The notes: a model not told the origin generated them from the letters alone. Positions 45,181 to 55,089 are shown, numbered from the stretch's first letter. The stretch is 64,000 nucleotides of DNA from Butyrivibrio hungatei (GCF_900101605.1 NZ_FMUR01000005.1:176015-240014), one strand, 5' to 3'. Numbers and translations: made by a program.

Positions 45181-45594
45181 ATGCAGTGGGAAGAGAAGTG
45201 CAAATTTGCCGTTTCTCTTATTGGATTGAAAGTTATAGCAGTATTTGTTGTGATTTTTATGATGTTTGAGGGATTAAGCGTTACGGTACAGGCACAGGAT
45301 GAAATTTTTTCAGAAGGAATTTATCGAACTCTTTTTAATGATTCGGGGGAAAGCGGTTACGCGTCCACTATCGGTGACACGGGTAATACACAGACAAGCG
45401 AGTCTGATTCGGCTATGATCGAACGCGAGAGAGAAAAAGGGGTTTTATCTACCGCCGGTGGCTTTATCGGTGGTGTGGCTGTGTTCTTAATAGCGATATC
45501 TATTCTTGGAACCATTGCGATTCAGAATGAAAAAAATGTATACTATAACAGGAGTACAGATCCTGAGTTTGATGATGAAGAAGATGCGGAGTAA
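45181..45594 (+). CDS. Small membrane protein, unknown function
   Basis: A 137-residue product from ATG 45181, 10 bp after AGAGGAGA; in-frame starts at 45145 and 45157 lack a good site. It has an N-terminal hydrophobic segment (about 11-35), followed by VTVQAQDE, which reads like a signal peptidase site. A Ser/Gly/Thr-rich extracellular stretch, a second membrane helix (about 90-115, GGFIGGVAVFLIAISILGTI) and an acidic C-terminus (DPEFDDEEDAE) complete it. Monocistronic. No recognised family. Confidence 0.7.
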   Translation: MQWEEKCKFAVSLIGLKVIAVFVVIFMMFEGLSVTVQAQDEIFSEGIYRTLFNDSGESGYASTIGDTGNTQTSESDSAMIEREREKGVLSTAGGFIGGVAVFLIAISILGTIAIQNEKNVYYNRSTDPEFDDEEDAE

Positions 45595-45678
45595 AATTCA
45601 TGCATCTTTTTTTATTTATTAAATAAACATAAAATAGTCACATAAATAACGAAATTGTATTTAATTTATGGACATTGA

Positions 45679-45687
45679 TGGTATAAT
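45679..45687 (+). promoter_or_regulatory. Extended -10 promoter of the chemoreceptor gene
   Basis: TGGTATAAT (45679-45687), about 100 bp before the start at 45786; the -35 match is weak. A sigma-28 (flagellar) promoter was looked for and not seen. Confidence 0.45.
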
Positions 45688-45785
45688 TGATGCAGATGGC
45701 AGGGGATTTGTATAGTTATCTGTTTTTTTGGAAAAGGTTGATCTGTGTGATTTTTTTGTAAATTGCACCTGCTAAAGGAGGCTGC

Positions 45786-47513
45786 ATGAATACTGGAAAA
45801 GGTGAACACAAACAAAAACTTCTTATCAATGTCATTATTATCGCTATTATAACTATAAGTGTGGTGGCGGTACTTCTTACTATTATGGCATCTGCCAATA
45901 TCAAGAAGGTATATCATAATCTTATTCTTGAGGAACTCAAAGCTACGACTGAGCATTTGGCCAGCGAGGCGTCAGCTCTTAATGATAACGGAGACTGGGG
46001 ACTTATTGATGGAGACCTCGTTAAGGGCGGAGACTCCATTACTGAGGAACTTGGCGGTATTTTGGATGAGATTCACGCTGAAACCGGTGTTGATTATACA
46101 ATCTTTTTCGGTGATACCCGTATTTTAACAACAATACTTAAAAAGGGAACAAATGACAGACTTATCGGAACCAAAGCATCTGAAGCGGTGATACAGGCTG
46201 TTCTTAATGGAAAGAAGGAGTATTCGTCAGATTCGCTTGTGATCGAAGGTATGCCTTATTACGGATATTATGTTCCTTTATTTAATTCCGACGGAAGCGT
46301 AGCAGCTATGGCTTTTTCGGGACGCGAGAATTCGGATGTAATGGCACATATGAATTCCATATTGATGTCTATGATAATAATTACCATTGTTGTTATATTG
46401 GCTGTTGCTGTTGCAGGAATGATGATGGCCCTTAAGGTGTCTTCGCAGATGCAGGGTATTGCAAGATTTATTGATGAAGTTGCAAACGGAACACTTAACG
46501 GTGAATTTGATGAAAGAATAATTGATAATAAAAATGAGATCGGTGCGATTGCTGAAAGCACATCGCTTCTAAACAGAAAGCTTGATGAAGTTATAACCAA
46601 AACAAAGAGTATGTCAAAAGACCTCAATAAGGCAGGATTGGAACTTGCGGATTCTGCGTCACAGGCAACGGCAGCATCTTCACAGGTTACAGATGCCGTG
46701 GGTGAAGTTAGTAAAGGAGCCGTGTCACAGGCTGAGAGTGTTCAGAATGCTGCGGCAAGTACGGATTCTATCGGAACAAACATCGATCTTATCTCGGAGA
46801 AGGTTAATACGCTTGACGAGGCGGCGAGCCGAATGAAGCAAAGCTGCGATAAGGCAACGAATGCGCTTGTTGAAATAGTAACCCAGAATTCTGTTGTTGC
46901 AGAGGCGGTTGCGGATATCGGAACAACGATTACCGCAACAAACAGTAGCGCAAACGAGATCGCTAAATTTTCTGATGCCATAAATGAAATTGCATCTCAA
47001 ACCAATCTGCTTTCGCTTAATGCCTCTATTGAAGCGGCAAGAGCAGGGGAAGCCGGCAAGGGATTTGCGGTTGTTGCAGATGAGATAAGGCAGCTTGCCG
47101 ATGAATCCAAGAGTAGTGCGGATGAAATCAAGTCCATAGTCGAGAAACTTCTTGAGGATGCGCAGGCTTCCGTAAAGGTTATGGATTCACTGAATGAAAG
47201 TATAGCTCTTCAGGGCGAGAGTATTGCATCTACGCAGAATGATATGATCGAGATGTCTCAGAACGTTGCTGTTGTAACTGACAATACGGCGAATATCTCC
47301 GGAATGATCGATAATCTTAATGGTGCAAAAGTGGCGCTTGTTGAGATTGTACAGGATCTTTCTGCCATATCTGAAGAAAATGCTGCATCTTCTCAGCAGA
47401 CAAACGCATCAATGCAGGAACTTAATGCCACATTTTCTATCATTGATGAAGCGGCCGCAAAATTGCAGGGGCTTGCCATGGATCTTGAGGATTCGATAAG
47501 TTACTTTAAGTAA
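45786..47513 (+). CDS. Methyl-accepting chemotaxis protein with a single Cache sensor
   Basis: A 575-residue transmembrane chemoreceptor. It has TM1 (about 14-38), an extracytoplasmic single-Cache-type domain (about 45-185, with [18 protein letters not shown] and [14 protein letters not shown]), TM2 (about 195-218), a HAMP domain and a cytoplasmic signalling hairpin. The hairpin tip is [35 protein letters not shown], the CheA/CheW-binding region. The ligand is unknown; single-Cache domains often bind small carboxylates. ATG after AAAGGAGG. Confidence 0.93.
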   Translation: MNTGKGEHKQKLLINVIIIAIITISVVAVLLTIMASANIKKVYHNLILEELKATTEHLASEASALNDNGDWGLIDGDLVKGGDSITEELGGILDEIHAETGVDYTIFFGDTRILTTILKKGTNDRLIGTKASEAVIQAVLNGKKEYSSDSLVIEGMPYYGYYVPLFNSDGSVAAMAFSGRENSDVMAHMNSILMSMIIITIVVILAVAVAGMMMALKVSSQMQGIARFIDEVANGTLNGEFDERIIDNKNEIGAIAESTSLLNRKLDEVITKTKSMSKDLNKAGLELADSASQATAASSQVTDAVGEVSKGAVSQAESVQNAAASTDSIGTNIDLISEKVNTLDEAASRMKQSCDKATNALVEIVTQNSVVAEAVADIGTTITATNSSANEIAKFSDAINEIASQTNLLSLNASIEAARAGEAGKGFAVVADEIRQLADESKSSADEIKSIVEKLLEDAQASVKVMDSLNESIALQGESIASTQNDMIEMSQNVAVVTDNTANISGMIDNLNGAKVALVEIVQDLSAISEENAASSQQTNASMQELNATFSIIDEAAAKLQGLAMDLEDSISYFK

Positions 47514-47549
47514 AATTATGCAGGCGCGTTATTCACTTCTTTTCGACAG

Positions 47550-47578
47550 TTGATAAAAGCTAATTCCGATTTTATAAT
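47550..47578 (+). promoter_or_regulatory. Promoter of the sortase gene
   Basis: TTGATA (47550-47555), 17 nt, TATAAT (47573-47578), 38 bp before the start codon. Confidence 0.75.
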
Positions 47579-47616
47579 GAATTGAAAATTGAGCTAAAGA
47601 ATTTGAAGGAATCAGT

Positions 47617-48393
47617 ATGAAGAATAAAATCAGGATTGCTGCGGCTGTTGTATGCCTGGCGGTTGTTGTTTTTGGAATAATAAGTGTTGTTAAAGACAAG
47701 AAAGAACTTACTCTGGCAACAAATGAATATGACAATATAAGAAGCACATACGCAGATTTGCAGGCGCATGGTTCGGCCGGAGATTCCGAAAATGACGGCT
47801 ATCCGGATCTTGCGGTTGACATTGAAGGACTTGAAAAAACAAATCCCGATATTACCGCATGGATATATATGCCGTGCCTTGAAATAAGTTATCCTGTCGT
47901 AAAAGAAAAAGAGATAGATGAATATTTGAATAAAACTTTTGAAGGCCAAGAGAGCTATGCGGGAAGTCTTTTTGAGGATGTGCTTAGTGATGAGAACTTC
48001 TGCGGCATGCATGATATGATTTTTGGACATAACATGAAGGACGGCTCTATGTTTGGTAAGCTGAAAGAAGTTTATTCATCAAAAAAAGCTGATATCCTTA
48101 AAGAAAATCCGTATGTGTACATTTATACAAGAGATACCGTATACAGATATGAAGCATTTGCGTATGAGATAACAACAGCGGGAAGCGATGCTTACAGCGA
48201 AGTAAATGATAATGATGAATATGACCGCTTTATAGACTACGTGCTTTCAAACAATCAATGGGGATCGGGGAAAGAAAAAACTTTTGAAAACAGACCTTCG
48301 ATTCTTTCACTTTCAACCTGTAGCGGCGTGACGGGTGGAAAAAAGCGGTTTGTCATTCATACGTTTAAAGAGAGCCAAAAAGAAGTACGATAA
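47617..48393 (+). CDS. srtB: Class B sortase
   Basis: A membrane-anchored transpeptidase attaching surface proteins to peptidoglycan. The 258-residue protein has an N-terminal membrane helix (about 5-25) and the SrtB-type beta barrel. Catalytic residues are visible: His138 in IFGHNMKDGSMF, Cys235 in LSLSTCSG and Arg244 in GKKRFVIH. No protein with an NPxTx sorting signal was seen in the window. Promoter at 47550. Confidence 0.93.
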   Translation: MKNKIRIAAAVVCLAVVVFGIISVVKDKKELTLATNEYDNIRSTYADLQAHGSAGDSENDGYPDLAVDIEGLEKTNPDITAWIYMPCLEISYPVVKEKEIDEYLNKTFEGQESYAGSLFEDVLSDENFCGMHDMIFGHNMKDGSMFGKLKEVYSSKKADILKENPYVYIYTRDTVYRYEAFAYEITTAGSDAYSEVNDNDEYDRFIDYVLSNNQWGSGKEKTFENRPSILSLSTCSGVTGGKKRFVIHTFKESQKEVR

Positions 48394-48431
48394 AAATACG
48401 ATAGAAAAGTATGTTACCTACGAATTAATGC

Positions 48432-48459
48432 TTGACGACATATTTTTTTGTGCTATAAT
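48432..48459 (+). promoter_or_regulatory. Promoter of rpsU
   Basis: TTGACG (48432-48437), 16 nt ending TGC, TATAAT (48454-48459). It leaves a leader of about 90 nt. Confidence 0.8.
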
Positions 48460-48553
48460 ATTCATGTTATGTGAGCTTTAGTGGCTTAAAACATAATAAA
48501 TAACCCAATCAGTCATGTGCTTGAAGGGACTGAAGGGAGGGTAAGAGTAGAAG

Positions 48554-48730
48554 ATGTCAACTGTAGTAGTAAAAGAAAACGAGACTTTGGATAGCGCATT
48601 GCGTCGCTTTAAGAGAAGTTGTGCGAAGGCTGGAATCCAGCAGGAAATTCGTAAGAGAGAACACTACGAAAAGCCTAGCGTTAGACGCAAGAAGAAGTCT
48701 GAAGCAGCAAGAAAGCGCAAATATAACTAA
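48554..48730 (+). CDS. rpsU: Ribosomal protein bS21
   Basis: A 58-residue basic protein of the small ribosomal subunit, read directly from the sequence. It starts [20 protein letters not shown], continues through [14 protein letters not shown] and ends RKRKYN. bS21 sits near the anti-Shine-Dalgarno end of 16S rRNA and helps initiation. A GGGAGG precedes the ATG at 48554 with a long spacing of about 13 bp. It has its own promoter and terminator. Confidence 0.97.
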   Translation: MSTVVVKENETLDSALRRFKRSCAKAGIQQEIRKREHYEKPSVRRKKKSEAARKRKYN

Positions 48731-48741
48731 ATTTAAATGTG

Positions 48742-48775
48742 AAAAAATCCTTGGTTTTTCCAGGGATTTTTTTTA
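48742..48775 (+). terminator. Terminator of rpsU
   Basis: AAAATCC-TTGG pairs with CCAGGGATTTT (one bulge) at 48743-48770, followed by a long T-run. An extended -10 (TGCTATAAT, 48776-48784) for the next gene follows immediately. Confidence 0.8.
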
Positions 48776-48820
48776 TGCTATAATGAATTTCGGCGAAAAA
48801 AATTTTGAGAGTAATTACTT

Positions 48821-49690
48821 ATGACATTTTTTTATTGTGCTGCAGCAATAACTTTGTTTATAATATTGTGCGTTGTTGTAATTTATCATGACACGCATAA
48901 TTTTGTTGTGCGGAATTATGAATTGGAATCGGATAAGATCAAGGGAGATCACACTTTTGTACTTATTTCGGATCTCCACGGATATTCATTTGGGCCTAAC
49001 AACGAAAAGCTTGTGAGCGCGATTGATGCAATCAATCCGGATATCATACTTTGTGCGGGAGATCTTTTTACAGCCCGCAAGGATAAGAAGCCTATAAAGT
49101 ATGAGCCGGGATTTGAACTGGCAAAGAGCCTTGCACAGAAGTATCCGCTTTATTATGCAAATGGCAATCATGAATACAGGCTTAAGATATGGACTTCCGA
49201 TTACGGTAATTTCTATGACAGATATAAGAGCAGACTTAAGAAAGCGGGAGTTACCTTTTTGGAAAATGAGTCTGTCGGGATTAAAGACGGAAACATCAGA
49301 ATAACCGGGCTTGATCTTAATATGGAATACTATCGTAAGATTGTAAAAAAGAAGATGGAACCCGGATTTATAAAGAGAACTTTGGGAGACAGCTCAAAGA
49401 AAGAGTTTCAGATTCTTATTGCGCACAATCCACAGTATTTTGATGAATATGCAAAATGGGGCGCGGATCTTACGGTGTCGGGACATGTTCACGGAGGTAT
49501 TGTAAGACTTCCGTTTATAGGAGGCGTTATTTCTCCTGCGATAGCTCTTTTCCCTAAATATGACGGCGGACATTATGAGATTGATAAAAAGCATCTGATA
49601 TTGAGCAGGGGGCTTGGAACACATACGATCCAGGTGAGAATGTTCAATCCCTGTGAGATAGATGTTATTAAAATACATGAGGCAAAATAA
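48821..49690 (+). CDS. Membrane-anchored calcineurin-like phosphoesterase (YkuE/YaeI type)
   Basis: A 289-residue protein with one N-terminal membrane helix (about 1-20) and a metallophosphoesterase domain. Metal motifs are intact: ISDLHG (about 47-52), AGDLF, GNHEYR, IAHNP and SGHVHGG. Relatives of this type act on lipid-linked or small phosphoesters at the membrane; the substrate is unknown. The ATG at 48821 has a weak ribosome binding site. The stop codon is immediately followed by scpA (49691), so all three genes to scpB are probably one operon. Confidence 0.88.
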   Translation: MTFFYCAAAITLFIILCVVVIYHDTHNFVVRNYELESDKIKGDHTFVLISDLHGYSFGPNNEKLVSAIDAINPDIILCAGDLFTARKDKKPIKYEPGFELAKSLAQKYPLYYANGNHEYRLKIWTSDYGNFYDRYKSRLKKAGVTFLENESVGIKDGNIRITGLDLNMEYYRKIVKKKMEPGFIKRTLGDSSKKEFQILIAHNPQYFDEYAKWGADLTVSGHVHGGIVRLPFIGGVISPAIALFPKYDGGHYEIDKKHLILSRGLGTHTIQVRMFNPCEIDVIKIHEAK

Positions 49691-50440
49691 ATGTCACTTG
49701 AGGTAAAACTGCAGGTCTTTGAAGGTCCTCTCGATCTTCTTATGCACCTGATAGATAAAAACAAAATTGATATCTATGACATCCCGATAGTTACTATAAC
49801 TGAGCAGTATATGGATTACATAAATGCCATGCAGAGGGATGATATGGAAGTTACAAGTGAATTTCTCGTTATGGCTGCGACGCTCATAGATATCAAGTGT
49901 AAGATGCTTCTTCCCAAGGAAGTCAATGAGGATGGAGAGGAAGAGGATCCGAGAGCGGAACTTGTTGAAAAACTTCTTGAGTACAAGATGTACAAGTTTA
50001 TGGCGGACGAACTTAAGGACAGACAGCAGGAAGCGGATATGCAGTGGTTCAGAAGCAGGAACATCCCTAAGGAAGTCAGCGAGTATGAGGCCCCCATTGA
50101 TTTTTCGGACCTTATAGGAGATGCGACGCTTTCAAAGCTTAATTCTATTTTCCAGGAACTTCTTAAGCGACAGGAAGATAAGGTCGATCCGATCAGAAGC
50201 AGATTCGGAAATATTGAAAAAGAAGAGATCGATATGGATGCCAAGACTCTTTATATCAAAGCATACATACGTGAACATGACAGATTCAGTTTCAGACAGC
50301 TCCTTGAAAAGCAGCACAGTAAGACAGAGATAATAGTGACATTTCTTGTTATGCTTGAAGAAATGAAGCTTGGAGAAATTGAGATAGAGCAGGACGAGAC
50401 GTTCGGAGATATTATTATCAAATCAAGAAAGGCAAGTTGA
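49691..50440 (+). CDS. scpA: Segregation and condensation protein A
   Basis: The kleisin subunit of the SMC-ScpA-ScpB condensin, needed for chromosome segregation. The 249-residue protein begins with the family's VKLQVFEGPLDLLMHLIDKNKIDIYDIPI (N-terminal domain binding SMC). It ends with a winged helix (DRFSFRQLLEKQHSKTEIIVTFLVMLEEMKL). scpB starts 4 bp after its stop. Confidence 0.96.
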   Translation: MSLEVKLQVFEGPLDLLMHLIDKNKIDIYDIPIVTITEQYMDYINAMQRDDMEVTSEFLVMAATLIDIKCKMLLPKEVNEDGEEEDPRAELVEKLLEYKMYKFMADELKDRQQEADMQWFRSRNIPKEVSEYEAPIDFSDLIGDATLSKLNSIFQELLKRQEDKVDPIRSRFGNIEKEEIDMDAKTLYIKAYIREHDRFSFRQLLEKQHSKTEIIVTFLVMLEEMKLGEIEIEQDETFGDIIIKSRKAS

Positions 50441-50444
50441 TACC

Positions 50445-51014
50445 ATGACAAGTAAAGAAGGCGCAGCGATTATAGAGGCAATCCTTTTTACAATGGGAGA
50501 TTCGGTTGAAATCAGTGCTTTGGCAAAGGCCATGGATGTAAATGCAAAAGAGGTCAAAGAGAGTATTGAATATCTAAAGACCAAATATGAAAGCGAAGAC
50601 AGCGGGATTGGTATTATCGAGCTGGAGAACGCTGTACAGCTCTGTACTAAAAAAGAAATGTACGAGTACCTTGTAAAAATAGCAAAGACTCCGAGAAAAG
50701 CGGTTCTTACAGATTCTCTTATGGAGACACTTTCGATAGTCGCTTACAAACAGCCCATAACAAGGCTTGAAGTTGAGAAGATAAGAGGTGTAAACAGCGA
50801 TCATGCCGTAAACCGTCTTGTTGAGTTCGGACTTATTCAGGAGCTTGGAAGACTTGATGCTCCCGGAAGACCGCTTCTTTTTGGAACAACGGAAGAATTC
50901 CTTAGAAGTTTCGGCGTAAAATCGCTTGAGGAGCTGCCTACGGTGGGTGCTGTTCAGGTCGAAGAATTCAAAGCCGAGGCTGAGCAGGAAGTAAATGTAA
51001 AACTTGATATTTGA
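50445..51014 (+). CDS. scpB: Segregation and condensation protein B
   Basis: The ScpB subunit, a dimer of winged helices that binds ScpA. The 189-residue protein contains IIEAILFTMGDSVEIS, LSIVAYKQPITRLEVEKIRGV and RLDAPGRPLLFGTTEEFLRSFG, all typical. It is the last gene of the operon. Confidence 0.96.
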   Translation: MTSKEGAAIIEAILFTMGDSVEISALAKAMDVNAKEVKESIEYLKTKYESEDSGIGIIELENAVQLCTKKEMYEYLVKIAKTPRKAVLTDSLMETLSIVAYKQPITRLEVEKIRGVNSDHAVNRLVEFGLIQELGRLDAPGRPLLFGTTEEFLRSFGVKSLEELPTVGAVQVEEFKAEAEQEVNVKLDI

Positions 51015-51034
51015 TTTTATATTACAATGTTTTC

Positions 51035-51070
51035 GGAAAAAGGCAGAAAAAATGCTTTTTTCCTTTTTTT
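51035..51070 (+). terminator. Terminator after scpB
   Basis: GGAAAAA-GGCA (51035-51045) pairs with TGC-TTTTTTCC (51053-51063) with a bulge, followed by a T-run that runs into the next promoter. Confidence 0.8.
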
Positions 51071-51097
51071 TGACTTTCTTTTTTGATATACTATACT
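51070..51097 (+). promoter_or_regulatory. Promoter of the carboxyltransferase/Na+ pump cluster
   Basis: TTGACT (51070-51075), 16 nt, TATACT (51092-51097). It leads into a 65-nt leader without clear structure. Confidence 0.75.
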
Positions 51098-51167
51098 CTG
51101 ACTTAAGTTGCGTTCTTTTTCCAAAAGATTAACATAACTTAAATATATTTACGGAGGTTAAAGAAAA

Positions 51168-52598
51168 ATGAGTAGTTCTTCACAAGCGAGTCAAAGAATT
51201 ATCTCTTTGCTCGACGAAAACAGTTTCGTTGAAATTGGTGCTCTTGTGACAGCCAGAAACACAGATTTCAATCTGAAACAGGAAGAAACACCTTCAGACG
51301 GTGTTGTTACCGGGTATGGTGTTATAGACGGTAATCTGGTGTATGTTTACAGTCAGGATGCATTAGTACTTGGCGGTTCTATAGGTGAGATGCATGCCAA
51401 GAAGATCGTTCGCCTGTACGATCTGGCTATCAAGACAGGCTCTCCTGTAATCGGACTTATCGATTCAGCAGGACTTCGTCTTCAGGAGGCAACAGATGCG
51501 CTTAACGCATTTGGAGAGATTTATCTTAAGCAGGTGGAGGCTTCGGGTGTTGTTCCTCAGATCACAGCTATCTTCGGATCATGCGGTGGCGGACTTGCGC
51601 TTATTCCTTCAATCACTGACTTTACATTCATGGAGTCCGAGAAGGCTAAGCTTTTTGTTAATTCACCCAACGCTCTTGAGGGCAACTATAAAGAGAAATG
51701 TGATACTTCAAGTGCTAAGTGGCAGAGTTCTGAGGCTGGCAATGTAGATGTTGTTGCCGATGAAGCTACTGTTTATGCACAAATCAGAGAACTTGTATCT
51801 CTTCTTCCTTCAAACAACGAGGATGCAGATGCATACAAGGAGTGCTCAGACGATCTTAACAGAGCTTGCGAGAATCTTGACGGAGCAATCGAAGATCCCG
51901 CTGTTATTGCCGGACAGATCGCTGACAACGGTCTTTTCTTTGAGACAAAGAGAGACTATGCAAAAGAGATGGTTACCGGTTTCATCAGACTCAACGGAGC
52001 AACTGTTGGTCTTGTTGGAAACCGTACAGCTATATATGACGAGAACGGAAAGGTTTCGGAGAAGTTTGATGATAAGCTTACAGCTCACGCATGTGAGAAG
52101 GCAGCAGAGTTCGTAAACTTCTGTGATGCATTTGATCTTCCTGTTCTTACAATCACAAATGCAACAGGATTCGGTTCATCCAAGTGCGATGAGAAGCATG
52201 TTGCAAAGGCTGCAGGAAAGCTTGTTTATGCTCTTGCAAATGCTACAGTGCCTAAGGTTAACCTTATCACAGGAAAGGCATTCGGAAGTGCATACGTTAT
52301 CATGAATTCTAAGGCAATCGGTGCAGACATTACCATCAGCTGGCCTAATGCACAGATCGGATCAATGGATGCAAAACTTGCCGCTAAGATCATTTGCGAT
52401 GGAAAAGATGCAGATACTGTTGCAAAGGCTGCAGCTGATTATGCACAGCTTCAGAACAATGTTAAGAGTGCTGCTGCGAGAGGATATGTGGACGAGATCA
52501 TCGAAGCTGCCGATACAAGAAAGTATGTGATCGGTGCTTTTGAGATGCTTTTCACCAAGAGGGATGAACGTCCTGCAAAGAAGCACGGTACAGTATAA
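51168..52598 (+). CDS. Acyl-CoA carboxyltransferase subunit (MmdA/12S-like)
   Basis: A 476-residue carboxyltransferase of the AccD/MmdA/propionyl-CoA carboxylase beta family. It has two crotonase-type halves (about 1-240 and 240-476). Motifs include SQDALVLGGSIGEMHAKKI, IDSAGLRLQEA and GSCGGGLALIPS in the first half, and GFGSS, GKAFGSAYVIMNSKAIGAD in the second. These enzymes move a carboxyl group between biotin and an acyl-CoA. It is shorter than MmdA (about 510), so the acyl-CoA is uncertain. ATG after ACGGAGG. First gene of the cluster. Confidence 0.88.
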   Translation: MSSSSQASQRIISLLDENSFVEIGALVTARNTDFNLKQEETPSDGVVTGYGVIDGNLVYVYSQDALVLGGSIGEMHAKKIVRLYDLAIKTGSPVIGLIDSAGLRLQEATDALNAFGEIYLKQVEASGVVPQITAIFGSCGGGLALIPSITDFTFMESEKAKLFVNSPNALEGNYKEKCDTSSAKWQSSEAGNVDVVADEATVYAQIRELVSLLPSNNEDADAYKECSDDLNRACENLDGAIEDPAVIAGQIADNGLFFETKRDYAKEMVTGFIRLNGATVGLVGNRTAIYDENGKVSEKFDDKLTAHACEKAAEFVNFCDAFDLPVLTITNATGFGSSKCDEKHVAKAAGKLVYALANATVPKVNLITGKAFGSAYVIMNSKAIGADITISWPNAQIGSMDAKLAAKIICDGKDADTVAKAAADYAQLQNNVKSAAARGYVDEIIEAADTRKYVIGAFEMLFTKRDERPAKKHGTV

Positions 52599-52615
52599 TG
52601 AAGGGAGCGCTCAAA

Positions 52616-53467
52616 ATGAAACGTAAAATTTTAGTTTTGGGAGTGATACTCAGCTGCCTTTTTGGACTCAGTGCTTGCGGTGAAGCTGCAGAAGGCTCCT
52701 TGGACAGTTACAGATATCCAAAAGAACTGTTTAAACCTGATTCATTGGAGCAGTATGCAACATATATCGAGGATAAAGTTTTTGAGGGATGGTATCTTAA
52801 CGATATCACACCCGAAAACTTCGATGAGAAGCAGTATCTTGGCTTGGCAATGGAATTTGATGAGAATAACCTTACCATCAAGGAAGTCAATGAAGATGAT
52901 TTTAATGCTATTAAGTCAGGATATATAAGCTGGTACAAGGCAGTTGAAGAAGTTGGTTTTAACAGTGTTGAGACTCTCAATGATGATATAAAAGTTACCG
53001 ATGTAAAATACTACATCAACGATGATGATGTTCTTGTTGTAGATGCTACAATTCAGGGAACAAAACATTCCGCGCTTTTGCAGCTCTATATCAACAATGA
53101 TTTCAGTATTCGTGATGCAGGTGTTACGGTAAACAAGACACTTGGAGAGAAACTTACAAATGCCGGTCTTAATACACTTCTCGGCATGGGAATGGCTTTT
53201 GCCATCCTTATTCTTATTTCGCTTATCATCTGTCTTTTCCCTGTTCTTTTCGGAGAGAAGAAGAAAAAAGTAAGCGACAAAGATATTGCAGCAAAGGCAA
53301 TGGATAACACAATAAGCCAGATCGCCGAGCAGGAAGATCTCTCAGGAGATTCAGAGCTCGTTGCCGTTATCGCCGCTGCGATCGCTGCGTACGAGGGAAG
53401 CGGAAGCACAGATGGATTCCGTGTAAGATCGATCAGAAAAGTTAATAATAATTGGAAAAAATTCTAA
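52616..53467 (+). CDS. OadG-family subunit with an extracytoplasmic lipoprotein domain
   Basis: A 283-residue protein from ATG 52616, 7 bp after AAGGGAG; an upstream ATG at 52598 overlaps the previous stop but has no site. It has a lipobox LSAC (Cys about 20), an extracytoplasmic domain of about 165 residues, a membrane helix (about 193-216) and a cytosolic part. That part ends with the OadG-like ELVAVIAAAIAAYEG and a basic tail (IRKVNNNWKKF). OadG anchors and assembles Na+-pumping decarboxylases; classical OadG proteins are about 85 residues with no such outer domain. Confidence 0.82.
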   Translation: MKRKILVLGVILSCLFGLSACGEAAEGSLDSYRYPKELFKPDSLEQYATYIEDKVFEGWYLNDITPENFDEKQYLGLAMEFDENNLTIKEVNEDDFNAIKSGYISWYKAVEEVGFNSVETLNDDIKVTDVKYYINDDDVLVVDATIQGTKHSALLQLYINNDFSIRDAGVTVNKTLGEKLTNAGLNTLLGMGMAFAILILISLIICLFPVLFGEKKKKVSDKDIAAKAMDNTISQIAEQEDLSGDSELVAVIAAAIAAYEGSGSTDGFRVRSIRKVNNNWKKF

Positions 53468-53521
53468 TAATGACATCGGGTACACGGAGAATTTATTCTG
53501 TGTCGGATGAAAGGAGAAACG

Positions 53522-53878
53522 ATGAAAAACTATACAATAACCGTAAACGGAAACGTATATGATGTAACAGTAGAAGAAGGCGCAGGAAGCGGAGCAGCTC
53601 CTGTTGCTGCAAGCGCACCTAAGGCTCCTGTAGCTCCTGTTAAGAAGGCAAGCGCAGGCGCAGGTTCAATCAAGGTTGAGGCAGGTGCTGCCGGAAAGAT
53701 CCTTAAGATCAACGCAAGTGTTGGACAGGCTGTAAAGAAGGGCGATACAGTTATCACTCTTGAGTCTATGAAGATGGAGATCCCTATGGTAGCTCCTTCA
53801 GACGGAACAGTTGCAAGTATTGATGTTGCAGCAGGCGATTCTGTAGAGGCAGGAACAGTTCTTGCAACTCTTAATTGA
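53522..53878 (+). CDS. Biotin carboxyl carrier protein
   Basis: A 118-residue carrier from ATG 53522 (AAGGAG 53511-53516). A short N-terminal beta segment (YTITVNGNVYDVTVEE), an Ala/Pro/Lys-rich flexible linker (about 21-48) and a biotinyl domain with ESMKMEI, Lys84 being biotinylated. It serves both carboxyltransferases of this cluster and the OadB pump. Confidence 0.95.
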   Translation: MKNYTITVNGNVYDVTVEEGAGSGAAPVAASAPKAPVAPVKKASAGAGSIKVEAGAAGKILKINASVGQAVKKGDTVITLESMKMEIPMVAPSDGTVASIDVAAGDSVEAGTVLATLN

Positions 53879-53922
53879 TGAATCAGAGAAAGTATTATTT
53901 TATACAGAAATGAGGATAAAAA

Positions 53923-55065
53923 ATGGATTACATAGTTAAGACATTATCTAATCTCTGGGATCAAACTGCATTTACTTCAATGTCTGTCGGCAACTATGTC
54001 ATGGTTGTCGTAGCATTGGTTTTCCTGTATCTAGCAATTGCCAAGGGATTTGAGCCATTACTTTTGGTTCCGATTTCGTTTGGTATGCTTCTTGTAAATA
54101 TCTATCCTGCTATTATGGCTGAGCCTGTTGGCGAGTCTGCAGGTGGATTGTTACATTACTTCTACATCCTTGATGAGTGGGCAATTCTTCCTTCTCTTAT
54201 TTTCATGGGTGTAGGTGCTATGACGGATTTCGGACCGCTTATTGCAAACCCTATAAGCTTCCTTATGGGGGCAGCTGCACAGTTCGGTATTTTTGCAGCT
54301 TACTTTATTGCTATTGCACTTGGTTTCAACGATCAGGCTGCAGCAGCTATTTCAATCATCGGTGGAGCAGACGGCCCTACTTCAATTTTCCTGGCTTCTA
54401 AGCTTCATCAGACAGCAATTTTAGGACCTATCGCGGTTGCGGCATATTCATATATGTCACTGGTTCCCATGATCCAGCCGCCTATCATGAAACTTCTTAC
54501 AACTCAGAAGGAAAGAACAATCAAGATGCAGCAGCTTAGAGAAGTTACTAAGCTTGAGAAGATTCTTTTCCCTGTAGTAGTTACAGTAGTTGTTAGTATG
54601 ATTCTTCCCACAACAGCTCCTCTTATCGGAATGTTGATGCTTGGAAACATATTCAGAGAGTCAGGCGTTGTTCGTCAGCTCCAGGAGACAGCTTCAAATG
54701 CACTTATGTACATTGTAGTTATCCTTCTCGGAACTTCTGTTGGTGCAACAACAAGTGCTGAGGCTTTCCTTAATATGACAACAATTAAGATCGTTATTCT
54801 CGGACTTTGCGCATTCGCTATTGGAACTGCAGCAGGTTGCCTGCTTGGTAAGCTGTTGTGCTTCATAACAAAGGGCAAGATCAATCCGCTTATCGGTTCA
54901 GCCGGTGTATCAGCCGTGCCGATGGCAGCTCGTGTATCACAGAAAGTTGGTGCAGAATACGATCCCTCCAATTTCCTGCTCATGCATGCAATGGGACCTA
55001 ACGTTGCCGGTGTTATCGGTACAGCGGTAGTTGCAGGTACATTCATGGCAGTATTTGGAGTATAA
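53923..55065 (+). CDS. oadB: Na+-translocating decarboxylase beta subunit (OadB/MmdB family)
   Basis: A 380-residue polytopic membrane protein that decarboxylates carboxybiotin and pumps Na+ outward. It has about nine hydrophobic segments. The family's signature loops are [18 protein letters not shown], the catalytic [15 protein letters not shown] with the Na+-binding Asp, and [16 protein letters not shown] toward the end. It is full length. The preceding genes give the biotin carrier and the OadG-like subunit. Confidence 0.96.
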   Translation: MDYIVKTLSNLWDQTAFTSMSVGNYVMVVVALVFLYLAIAKGFEPLLLVPISFGMLLVNIYPAIMAEPVGESAGGLLHYFYILDEWAILPSLIFMGVGAMTDFGPLIANPISFLMGAAAQFGIFAAYFIAIALGFNDQAAAAISIIGGADGPTSIFLASKLHQTAILGPIAVAAYSYMSLVPMIQPPIMKLLTTQKERTIKMQQLREVTKLEKILFPVVVTVVVSMILPTTAPLIGMLMLGNIFRESGVVRQLQETASNALMYIVVILLGTSVGATTSAEAFLNMTTIKIVILGLCAFAIGTAAGCLLGKLLCFITKGKINPLIGSAGVSAVPMAARVSQKVGAEYDPSNFLLMHAMGPNVAGVIGTAVVAGTFMAVFGV

Positions 55066-55089
55066 ATCACAGAAAGGGTGAAAATAGAT

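Noticed and set aside
45595..45785. c-di-GMP riboswitch or sigma-28 promoter before the chemoreceptor gene
   Set aside because: No GEMM-type conserved motifs and no TAAA-N15-GCCGATAA element were found.
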